From the NCBI GenBank assembly GCA_947177825.1, contig CAMWWA010000085.1:1-5601 (forward strand): a DNA stretch of 5,601 bases. The letters are read 5' to 3'. This DNA comes from an uncultured Clostridia bacterium. GTDB taxonomy: Bacteria; Bacillota; Clostridia; Christensenellales; Borkfalkiaceae. The translations under genes were made by a program, and so were the position numbers. Positions 1 to 5,601 of the stretch are shown in pieces (within the stretch, counting starts at the first letter, position 1; each line of letters opens with the position of its first letter). A model generated the notes under the pieces. That model saw only the letters and a list, made by a program, of their open reading frames with translations. It had not been told where the DNA came from and ran no database searches.

Positions 1-81
1 CTTCACCTACTCAGGCGAAAGTATTCGCAAATTGGGTCGCGCTGCGCAAAAGCGTGGTTTTGCTTGCTACATTTTTTTATT
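1..81. other. Unassigned sequence downstream of nif3, possible intergenic repeat
   Basis: No gene can be assigned here. On the minus strand, the direction of the operon, there is no usable open frame after the nif3 stop: the one ATG, about 10 bases on, is followed at once by TAG. On the plus strand all three frames are open from base 1 and close only at 109, 143 and 156, inside the antisense of nif3. One of them reads FTYSGESIRKLGRAAQKRG, which I do not match to a known protein family. A perfect 6-bp inverted repeat (GCAAAA, loop GCGTGG, TTTTGC) lies at 46-63, and a run of seven T lies at 72-78. It may be the end of a convergent gene or part of a dispersed intergenic repeat. The sequence alone does not decide. 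Confidence 0.3.
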
Positions 82-870
82 TTACGCAAAGCGTTCGTCG
101 AAAAAATATGACGAAGGCGTTTGCAACTTTGTTTTTACGTTTTGATAAATTTGATTGAATCCGTAGTTTTCCGCGCAATAATGCGTCAGCTGAATTACGG
201 TTATTCCGCTTTCCACAAGCTCGCATATCTGATGGTGTTTCAGGTCCGACGAAACGAAGACGTCAACCTTTTCCGCCTTGGCAAACGCGACCGAATTATC
301 GTCGCAACCGGCGCCGCAGAACGACACGACCTTTTTAACCTGCCCATGTGCGCTGCCGTGGCAGACCGCCCTTTGCGTGTCGAAATTGTCCGAAATGTTT
401 TTCAAAAATTCTGCTACCGTAACGGGCGCGACCGCGTATACCCTGCCGTAACCGCCGCCCGGAATATCGCACAGCACTTTGCAGTCGGTGCCGCCCAGTC
501 CGCGCATCAGATAATAGTCGATACCGCGCGGCGCGGCGTCCCAGTTGAGGTGCATGGAAATTACGGATATGCCGTGTTTTAAGCAGGTTGCAAGCGCGCG
601 CGACTGCGGATTATTATTAAGGTCGAAGCGCGACACACCGCCGTATATTGCGGGGTGGTGGGTTACTATGAGGTTATAGCCCAGCTTTACCGCCTCCTCT
701 GCCGCCGCCGCGGACAAATCAAGCGAAAACAACGCGCCCGTCACGGGCTGACCGCAGTTTATTACGATACCGCTGTTGTCGTACATTTTATATTTGGCGC
801 AGAAATCGTCCGAAAGCTTTACGGGCGCAACGCTATTTTCCAGAAAGCAAAAAACTTCTTCTACCGTCAT
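82..870 (-). CDS. Nif3-like dinuclear metal centre hexameric protein (YbgI/YqfO family)
   Basis: This is a Nif3/DUF34 family protein of 262 residues. Metal-ligand motifs of the family are visible: THHP with His71 and His72, HLNWD ending in Asp111, and near the C terminus THYCAE with His230 and Glu234. The length matches the short form (E. coli YbgI is about 247 residues), so the PII-like insert of the longer YqfO type is absent. Family members form toroidal hexamers with two metal ions per subunit. They are often labelled GTP cyclohydrolase 1 type 2, but the physiological reaction is not settled, so no enzymatic claim is made. The ATG overlaps the upstream trmK stop as ATGA and has a GGAGG seven bases before it, which fixes the start. 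Being next to trmK is usual in Firmicutes. It has 11 cysteines, none in an obvious zinc-ribbon pattern. It appears to be the last gene of the operon within this window. Confidence 0.93.
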   Translation of the reverse strand: MTVEEVFCFLENSVAPVKLSDDFCAKYKMYDNSGIVINCGQPVTGALFSLDLSAAAAEEAVKLGYNLIVTHHPAIYGGVSRFDLNNNPQSRALATCLKHGISVISMHLNWDAAPRGIDYYLMRGLGGTDCKVLCDIPGGGYGRVYAVAPVTVAEFLKNISDNFDTQRAVCHGSAHGQVKKVVSFCGAGCDDNSVAFAKAEKVDVFVSSDLKHHQICELVESGITVIQLTHYCAENYGFNQIYQNVKTKLQTPSSYFFDERFA

Positions 871-1502
871 TTCAAAACCTCCGTCAAAAGGTTTATATCT
901 TCCATAATTTTTTCGCGCGCAAGCCCGTCCGTACAGGATATAAGATGCCTTTGCCTCTTTGCAAGCTCGGCTTGCGCGTACTCTTTGAGCACGGGATTAT
1001 TCAGGCTATCCCTGCCGAAAAACAGTTGACTTTGCGAATACGCGGAAGTGCCTCCGTCTCTTTCGCCCTTTATCACGAAATAAAATTTGTCGTCGCGGAA
1101 GATATCGTCAGCAGTGATTTTGCAGCCGCGCGCAAGCAAAAATTCCCTGAGCTTGGGCGCGTTCTTCATCGGCTGCAAAACGAATTTCTGCGGTATGAAG
1201 CCCTGCGATAAAATCTTTATGATTTCCTCGCCGCCCATACCAGCGATAAGTACCTGCTCGGTCTGTTCGGGAATATCCTTAAGACCGTCGCAGCAGACAG
1301 AACGGCATACGCCGCTCTGTATATATGCGCTTAAAAGCTTTTCCGCCTTGGCAAGACATTTTGCGCTGACGTCGGCGATTACCGCGCTTTTGCACTTGCC
1401 GCTCTTCAAAGCGTACTCCGTGCAATAGCCGTGGTCGCAACCCACGTCGGCAAAACTCTGGCAATAATCGAAATAGGAACAGAGAATTTCTATTCTGCCC
1501 AT
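867..1502 (-). CDS. trmK: tRNA (adenine(22)-N(1))-methyltransferase TrmK
   Basis: This is a class I SAM-dependent methyltransferase of the TrmK (YqfN) family, which makes m1A at position 22 of some bacterial tRNAs. Signature segments are in the expected order: the SAM-binding motif FADVGCDHG at residues 17-25, an acidic residue after the second strand (Asp44), CDGL at 71-74, the family motif LIAGMGGEEI at 85-94, and LQP at 109-111. The 211 residues are close to the usual length of about 230, with a short N-terminal lead. The ATG shares one base with the sigA stop (TGATG). The nearest Shine-Dalgarno-like AAGGA is about 15 bases upstream, too far for efficient independent initiation, so coupling to sigA translation is likely. 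The same frame runs open back into sigA, but I found no ATG, GTG or TTG start in the last 19 codons. It has 11 cysteines, which is high for its length. Confidence 0.94.
   Translation of the reverse strand: MGRIEILCSYFDYCQSFADVGCDHGYCTEYALKSGKCKSAVIADVSAKCLAKAEKLLSAYIQSGVCRSVCCDGLKDIPEQTEQVLIAGMGGEEIIKILSQGFIPQKFVLQPMKNAPKLREFLLARGCKITADDIFRDDKFYFVIKGERDGGTSAYSQSQLFFGRDSLNNPVLKEYAQAELAKRQRHLISCTDGLAREKIMEDINLLTEVLK
878..882 (-). promoter_or_regulatory. Ribosome binding site of nif3
   Basis: GGAGG on the minus strand lies seven bases before the nif3 ATG (868-870), inside the 3' end of trmK. It is a strong Shine-Dalgarno sequence at normal spacing. Together with the four-base ATGA overlap it supports this start, and it means that nif3 can initiate on its own as well as by coupling to trmK. 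Confidence 0.8.
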
Positions 1503-2560
1503 CAGGTGTCTAAAAAGTCCTTCAAATGCTTGGAACGCGAGGGGTGACGCAGCTTTCTTAAAGCCTTTGCCTCAATCTGTCTGATACGCTCACGCGTGAC
1601 GTTGAATTCCTTGCCCACCTCTTCCAGCGTTCTGGGCCTGCCGTCGTCCACGCCGTATCTCAAACGAAGCACCTTTTCCTCGCGCGGGGTAAGGCTGTTC
1701 AAGACGGACAGAAGCGTTTCCTTGAGCATTGTCGTGGACACGCTGTCCGACGGGGTTATGGCTCTGTCGTCCTCGATGAAGTCGCCGAGGTGCGAATCCT
1801 CCTCCTCGCCGATGGGCGTTTCAAGCGACACGGGGTCCTGCGCTATCTTCTGAATTTCGCGCACGCGCTCTTCGGATACCCCCATCTCCTTGGCGATTTC
1901 CGCGGGGGTAGGCTCCCTGCCGAGCTGCTGCAGCAGTATGCGCGAAACGCGCGTAAGCTTGTTTATGGTTTCGACCATATGCACGGGGATACGGATGGTG
2001 CGCGCCTGGTCGGCAATCGCCCTGGTGATAGCCTGCCTTATCCACCACGTTGCATATGTCGAGAATTTGAAGCCCTTCTGGTAGTCAAACTTTTCGACCG
2101 CCTTCATAAGACCGATGTTGCCCTCCTGAATGAGGTCCAAAAAGAGCATACCTCTGCCGACGTACCTCTTTGCAATGGAAACGACAAGTCTTAAATTGGC
2201 TTCCGAAAGCTTCTTTTTGGCTTCCTCGTCGCCTTCCTGTATTCTGCGCGCAAGGTCTATTTCGTCGTCTGCGGAAAGCAGAGGCACTTCGCCGATATCC
2301 TTTAAATACATCTTGACGGGGTCGTCAAGGCTGATGTCGGAAAGCGCCTGTTCGTACAGTTCCTTGTCCCTTTCCGCCTCGTCGATAATCTGAATACCGA
2401 CTTCGGCAATCGACTTATAGACGAAGTCGACCTGCGCGGGCGTGGTTTCGTACTTTTCAAGCACGTCGCACAGGGCGTTTGTCGTGATTGCGCCCTTGTA
2501 CGAATAGCTGTCTATAAGTTGTTTCAAAATTTCGTTGAGTTTCTGTTCGGTTAAATTCAT
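1502..2560 (-). CDS. sigA: Primary (housekeeping) RNA polymerase sigma factor SigA/RpoD
   Basis: This group 1 sigma-70 factor directs RNA polymerase to most promoters. Domains in order are: a short region 1.1 (about residues 1-65), region 1.2 ([16 protein letters not shown], 80-95), region 2 with [17 protein letters not shown] (121-137) and [19 protein letters not shown] (141-159), the -10 recognition helix [17 protein letters not shown] (169-185), region 3 with REPTPAEIA (215-223), the 3.2 finger acidic loop [14 protein letters not shown] (252-265), and the region 4.2 helix-turn-helix with TLEEVGKEF and [18 protein letters not shown] (311-338). At 352 residues it is slightly shorter than Bacillus SigA (about 371), and it lacks the long non-conserved insert of proteobacterial RpoD. 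Region 1.1 and the near-perfect region 2.4 separate it from alternative sigma factors. It follows dnaG after 37 bases and its stop overlaps trmK. Confidence 0.97.
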   Translation of the reverse strand: MNLTEQKLNEILKQLIDSYSYKGAITTNALCDVLEKYETTPAQVDFVYKSIAEVGIQIIDEAERDKELYEQALSDISLDDPVKMYLKDIGEVPLLSADDEIDLARRIQEGDEEAKKKLSEANLRLVVSIAKRYVGRGMLFLDLIQEGNIGLMKAVEKFDYQKGFKFSTYATWWIRQAITRAIADQARTIRIPVHMVETINKLTRVSRILLQQLGREPTPAEIAKEMGVSEERVREIQKIAQDPVSLETPIGEEEDSHLGDFIEDDRAITPSDSVSTTMLKETLLSVLNSLTPREEKVLRLRYGVDDGRPRTLEEVGKEFNVTRERIRQIEAKALRKLRHPSRSKHLKDFLDT

Positions 2561-2571
2561 ATTTTACCATA

Positions 2572-2577
2572 CCCTCC
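2572..2577 (-). promoter_or_regulatory. Ribosome binding site of sigA, decides between two ATGs
   Basis: GGAGGG on the minus strand lies in the dnaG-sigA gap. Two ATGs follow. The first (2568-2570) is one base after the purine run, too close to be used, and opens an unrelated frame. The second (2558-2560) is 11 bases away and opens the sigma factor at MNLTEQ. The spacing therefore selects the second ATG, though it is at the long end of the normal range. Confidence 0.75.
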
Positions 2578-2597
2578 GTTGCAAGTCCTGTTTAAAG

Positions 2598-4394
2598 TCA
2601 CAAGCCGTTTGCACCGTTTTTGATTTTTTCCCTTTGTTTTGTAAGTTCGCAGATTTTCTGTGCGATAACCGCTCTCTTATGTAAATCTTCCGCGCCCTCA
2701 AGCTGCTTGGTGGCGTTTGCTATTTCCTCGTCTATTCCGTCGAGTTTGAGCCTTAAAAGACAGTCCGAAAAGTATTTTTCGGCGACGTCGCCCGTAAAGC
2801 CGCCGCCCTCGGAATAGTCCAAAATGCGCGTGAGCTCTTCATATTCGGGAGTCTTTTCGTCAAAGAATTCGAAAAGCTCGCTGAGCCTGACGGGCTCGTC
2901 CATAAGCTTTTTGCTTCGGATATACTTGGCGATTATTGCGTGTACCTCGTCCCTGAAAGTGACGTCCTCTATATCCAGGTCGGCGGTATAGTCCGCGCCG
3001 AACAGGAACGCCGAAAGCACGAAGCGCGATGCCTTTTTGGAAACGTCCGCCGCGTCCTTTCTTACGGGAGGCGGCTCGGTTTTTACTTCCTTTTGCTGCG
3101 GCTTGGATTCCAAATCGCGCTTTAACGCCTCGAACGAGATTCCCGACGCGTCGCGCAGCTGCTTTAACAAATCCTCGCGCTCCGCCGCGCTTTCCGCCGT
3201 GCGTATTATTCCCAAAGCCTCCGCAACGTATCTGCGCTTGTCCTCGGTCTTGGTTAAATCGAAATCCTTTTTTAGCACGGCAAGCTTGTAGTCAATCAGC
3301 GGCATAGCCGCGTCCAGACACGCCTGATAGCCTTCCACGCCGCGCTGTTTTATAACGTCGTCGGGGTCCAGCCCCTCGGGCAAGGGAACGACCTTTACGT
3401 TAAGCCCTTCGTCCTTCAAGACGTCAAGTCCCCTTAAATTCGCCTTTTGTCCCGCGCCGTCTCCGTCGTAGCTAATCAGCACCGTATCGACGTACCTCTT
3501 TATGAGCCGCGCCTGGTCCTGCGTGAGCGACGTGCCCATACTTGCAACGACGTTTTTAAAGCCCGCCTGATAGAGCGAGAGCGTATCCATATAGCCCTCG
3601 ACCATTATGACCTCTTTAACAGTTTGCGTTCTTTTAAGCTTTTTAAGAAGGTTAATATTGTAAAGATTTTTTCTTTTATTGAATATCAGCGTGTCGCGCG
3701 TGTTTACATATTTGCCGAAATCGGTTTTTTTAAGCGCCCTGCCGCCGAAGCCTATTACTTCGTTATAGGAATTTATCAGCGGAAATATCAGCCTGCCGCC
3801 CTGCGCGTCGGTCAGTCTGCCGTTGGCGTCGTTTACCGTGCCGCTGTCCACTATGTCCTGCCGCGAATAGCCCTTTTGCAGCAGATATTTGGGCAGGTCG
3901 GTATAATTAAGGCTTGCGCCCAGCCCGAACGTGCGCACCATATTGGAAGGTATCTGCCTTTTCAAAATATAGTCGATATGCGCGTCGGCGTTGCCCGAAT
4001 TGAGGTTGTCCAGATAGAAATGCGCACAGTCGTTTAAAATTTTTAAAAGCGTGTCGCGCTTGCGCTTCATTTCGGCGGTTTTCTGATAGTCGCCGCCCGT
4101 TTCCGGCATGGGAATTTTGGCGCGCTCGGCAAGCGATTTAACCGCTTCCATAAAGTCCAGGCTGTCCAACTCGGACACCAGGCGGATGACGTCGCCCGAC
4201 TCGCCGCAACCGAAACAGTGATAGAACTGCCCCGATTCGTTTATGGCGAACGACGGAGTTTTTTCGTGGTGAAAAGGGCAGCATGCCCAATAGGTCGCGC
4301 CCCTCTTTTCAAGCGTGACGTAGCTTTGCGCCACCTCCACGATATTCACTTTTTCTTTCAGAGTCCTTAAAAACTCCTGGTCGACACCTGCCAT
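2598..4394 (-). CDS. dnaG: DNA primase DnaG
   Basis: DnaG makes the RNA primers for replication and is recruited by the DnaB-type helicase. The 598-residue protein has all three expected parts. First is an N-terminal CHC2 zinc ribbon with CPFH (Cys39, His42) and CFGC (Cys60, Cys63). Next is the RNA polymerase core: the basic subdomain around RLIFPLINSYNEVIGFGGRA (201-220), then the TOPRIM fold with MVEGYMD (catalytic Glu266), YDGDGAG (Asp310, Asp312) and DPDD (343-346). A charged, proline-rich linker (about 430-455) leads to a helical C-terminal helicase-binding domain (about 455-598). Length and motifs match intact family members. The ATG gives the normal N terminus, starting just before the EFLRTLKEKVNIVEV segment. 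The leader is A-rich (AAGAAAAACTT) with no clear Shine-Dalgarno. The gene starts 21 bases after dgt and precedes sigA, the classic macromolecular synthesis order. Confidence 0.97.
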   Translation of the reverse strand: MAGVDQEFLRTLKEKVNIVEVAQSYVTLEKRGATYWACCPFHHEKTPSFAINESGQFYHCFGCGESGDVIRLVSELDSLDFMEAVKSLAERAKIPMPETGGDYQKTAEMKRKRDTLLKILNDCAHFYLDNLNSGNADAHIDYILKRQIPSNMVRTFGLGASLNYTDLPKYLLQKGYSRQDIVDSGTVNDANGRLTDAQGGRLIFPLINSYNEVIGFGGRALKKTDFGKYVNTRDTLIFNKRKNLYNINLLKKLKRTQTVKEVIMVEGYMDTLSLYQAGFKNVVASMGTSLTQDQARLIKRYVDTVLISYDGDGAGQKANLRGLDVLKDEGLNVKVVPLPEGLDPDDVIKQRGVEGYQACLDAAMPLIDYKLAVLKKDFDLTKTEDKRRYVAEALGIIRTAESAAEREDLLKQLRDASGISFEALKRDLESKPQQKEVKTEPPPVRKDAADVSKKASRFVLSAFLFGADYTADLDIEDVTFRDEVHAIIAKYIRSKKLMDEPVRLSELFEFFDEKTPEYEELTRILDYSEGGGFTGDVAEKYFSDCLLRLKLDGIDEEIANATKQLEGAEDLHKRAVIAQKICELTKQREKIKNGANGL

Positions 4395-4415
4395 AAGTTT
4401 TTCTTGCGCTTTATT

Positions 4416-5450
4416 TTAATTGATTTCGTCAACGAAGGTCCAGCCGCGCGGCACGAAAATGCGGTTGAAAACGTACACCGCGTACCTGTCGGTCATGGAA
4501 GATATATAGTCGCAGACAATCTGCTCCTTGGGGTATCTGTCCAGAAGGCTGACGTACGTGGGCGGCAACTCCCCGGGATGGTCGGTAAAATAGTCGTACA
4601 GCGCCGAAATCATTCTTTCGGCTTTCAGCTCCTCGCCGCGTGCAAACTGCGTGAGGTAAACCTTTTCGAACATAAACTTGCGGAGCGCGTCGCTGGCTTC
4701 CTGCACGTCGCTGCCCAGCTCCACTTCCGCCTTGCCGAAACTGTTTTTGCATACCGAGTTTACGGCGGTATTTATGCGCTCGCGCGAGGTCGAGCCCAGC
4801 ACGGCGGTAATATCCTTGGGAACGTCGTCAAGCTTTAAGATGCCCGCGCGCACAGCGTCGTTCAAATCGTGGTTTATGTATGCGATGCGGTCGGCAACGT
4901 TTACGCACTTACCTTCCAGCGTGGCGGGCTTTAATCCCTTTTTGTGGTTCAGAATGCCGTCGCGCACCTCGAAGGTGAGGTTAAGTCCTCTGCCGTCCTT
5001 TTCCAGAACGTCCACAACCCTGACCGACTGCTCGTTGTGCTTAAAGCCGCCGGGCGCAAGCTTGTTCAATATCCTTTCGCCGCTGTGACCGAAGGGCGTG
5101 TGCCCCAGGTCGTGACCGAGCGCGATTGCCTCAGCCAAATCCTCGTTAAGAGAAAGGGCGCGCGCAAGCGAACGCGCTATCTGCGAAACGTCCAGCGTGT
5201 GCGTAAGGCGCGTTACGTAATGGTCGCCCTCGGGCGAAAAGAAGACCTGAGTCTTGTTTTTCAGCCTTATGAACGCCTTGGAATATATTATTCTGTCGCG
5301 GTCGCGCTGGTATTCGGTGCGCATCTGACAGGGTTCTTCCGCCCTCTGCCTGCCCTTGGTCTCCCTGGACTTGGCGGCGTATGGGGAAAGAAACTGCTCC
5401 TCCACGGCAAAAGTCTTTTCTCTTACTGACTTAAATTTTTCCATTTTCAC
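4416..5450 (-). CDS. dgt: dGTPase-like HD-domain dNTP triphosphohydrolase
   Basis: This belongs to the dGTPase family of HD-domain hydrolases, which split dNTPs (dGTP in E. coli, often a wider set in other bacteria) into nucleoside and triphosphate and so tune precursor pools. The N-terminal signature LSPYAAKS (21-28) and the segment RTEYQRDRDRIIYSKAFIRL (44-63) are typical of the Firmicutes branch. HD metal ligands are visible: His84 in TRLTHTLDVSQIARS, His113-Asp114 in GHDLGHTPFGHSGE, and Asp187 in NVADRIAYINHD. The 344 residues fit the common Firmicutes length and the protein looks intact. Coordinates here use the outermost start, a GTG. An ATG two codons in (5442-5444) is equally or more likely, and neither has a Shine-Dalgarno. 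Preference for dGTP itself cannot be read from the sequence. It lies directly upstream of dnaG, a recurrent arrangement in clostridia. Confidence 0.93.
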   Translation of the reverse strand: MKMEKFKSVREKTFAVEEQFLSPYAAKSRETKGRQRAEEPCQMRTEYQRDRDRIIYSKAFIRLKNKTQVFFSPEGDHYVTRLTHTLDVSQIARSLARALSLNEDLAEAIALGHDLGHTPFGHSGERILNKLAPGGFKHNEQSVRVVDVLEKDGRGLNLTFEVRDGILNHKKGLKPATLEGKCVNVADRIAYINHDLNDAVRAGILKLDDVPKDITAVLGSTSRERINTAVNSVCKNSFGKAEVELGSDVQEASDALRKFMFEKVYLTQFARGEELKAERMISALYDYFTDHPGELPPTYVSLLDRYPKEQIVCDYISSMTDRYAVYVFNRIFVPRGWTFVDEIN

Positions 5451-5508
5451 TTATTGTATACGAAAAAACGGGGTGTTTTCCTTTATTTTTCGCCATAATT
5501 TTAAAATT
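5451..5508 (-). promoter_or_regulatory. AT-rich gap upstream of dgt with weak -10-like box
   Basis: This is the widest gene-free gap inside the gene row. On the minus strand it carries TATACAAT at 5453-5460. The part TACAAT matches five of six bases of the sigma-A -10 box and ends eight bases before the ATG at 5444. I see no TTGACA-like -35 at normal spacing and no extended -10 TG, so promoter activity is uncertain. A five-base inverted repeat AAAAC/GTTTT around an ACCCC loop, followed by extra T (5463-5479), is too weak to call a terminator for the upstream reductase gene. Confidence 0.2.
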
Positions 5509-5601
5509 TTATTTGGCAAAGCCGCCGCCCACCGAAAGCACCTCGCCCGTAACGTAGGAATTTTCCGCAAAGAACACGCACGCCTTTGCAACGTCCTCGC
5601 C
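5509..5601 (-). CDS. Short-chain dehydrogenase/reductase, C-terminal fragment (FabG-like)
   Basis: Only the last 30 codons are in the window; the rest lies beyond the right edge. The translated end contains EDVAKACVFFAE, then YVTGEVLSVGGGFAK and a stop. This is the C-terminal signature of classical SDR enzymes: the family has D-V-A-x-x-V-x-F-L followed by I/V-T-G-Q/E-V-L-x-V-D-G-G. Here the usual Asp of VDGG is Gly, giving VGGG. SDR enzymes are NAD(P)H-dependent Rossmann-fold oxidoreductases. This tail is closest in style to FabG and related 3-oxoacyl reductases, but it does not contain the catalytic Ser-Tyr-Lys residues, so the substrate cannot be stated. It lies 58 bases upstream of dgt on the same strand. 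Whether it shares the transcript is unknown. Confidence 0.8.
   Translation of the reverse strand, partial: GEDVAKACVFFAENSYVTGEVLSVGGGFAK

Noticed and set aside
268..1354. 17-base direct repeat (268-284 and 1338-1354)
   Set aside because: Both copies encode the same short AKAEK peptide in helices of nif3 and trmK; shared codon preference explains the identity.
2561..2569. TGGTAAAAT on the minus strand directly before the sigA ATG as an extended -10 promoter
   Set aside because: Transcription would start inside the sigA coding region, no -35 is visible, and the GGAGGG upstream shows that the region acts as a leader in the mRNA.
3447..4037. 196-codon open frame on the plus strand opposite dnaG, and other long plus-strand frames over the operon
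   Set aside because: They lie fully antisense to well-supported genes, their translations show no recognisable domain, and such frames are a by-product of codon bias on the coding strand.
5463..5479. Inverted repeat AAAAC/GTTTT with trailing T as a terminator of the upstream reductase gene
   Set aside because: The stem is only five base pairs and mostly A-T, so it would be too unstable to act as an intrinsic terminator.
5431..5496. 21-residue minus-strand frame (starts MAKNKGKHPV) in the gap upstream of dgt, overlapping its start, as a leader peptide
   Set aside because: It has no ribosome binding site, no repeated regulatory codons and no attenuator-like hairpin, so an open frame of this size is expected by chance.
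1..5601. CRISPR arrays, insertion sequences, tRNA or rRNA genes, phage or defence genes
   Set aside because: No spaced repeats, transposase, structured RNA or phage-type coding was seen; nearly all of the window is taken up by conserved housekeeping genes.

Overview
The window reads as one stretch of an ordinary bacterial housekeeping operon, transcribed right to left (minus strand). The gene order is dGTPase-like HD hydrolase (dgt), DNA primase (dnaG), primary sigma factor (sigA/rpoD), tRNA adenine-22 methyltransferase (trmK) and a Nif3-like dinuclear-metal protein. This is the Firmicutes form of the macromolecular synthesis operon (compare dnaG-sigA and yqfN-yqfO in Bacillus). A 352-residue sigma factor with no long insertion between regions 1.2 and 2, and a primase directly upstream of it, point to a clostridial Firmicute. 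Base composition is balanced by eye and the last two proteins are rich in cysteine, which fits an anaerobe, possibly an uncultured gut lineage. That placement is inference from gene order and protein style, not from a search.

Layout in transcription order: 5601-5509 is the last 30 codons of a short-chain dehydrogenase/reductase cut by the window edge. 5508-5451 is a short AT-rich gap. 5450-4416 is dgt, followed by a 21-base gap. 4394-2598 is dnaG, followed by a 37-base gap holding a strong ribosome binding site. 2560-1502 is sigA. 1502-867 is trmK, which shares one base with the sigA stop. 870-82 is nif3, which overlaps the trmK stop by four bases. Positions 1-81 carry no recognisable gene.

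The genes link DNA precursor control (dgt), replication priming (dnaG), housekeeping transcription (sigA) and tRNA maturation (trmK). The function of the Nif3 protein is not settled. No convincing terminator or promoter is visible between dgt and nif3, and the tight spacing and stop/start overlaps suggest one transcript with translational coupling over its last three genes.

I found no sign of a new system. The leftover items that deserve a look are the unexplained 81-108 bases at the left edge (open in all three plus-strand frames and possibly a dispersed intergenic repeat), the contrast between strong and absent ribosome binding sites within the operon, and a -10-like box just ahead of dgt that could give a leaderless message.
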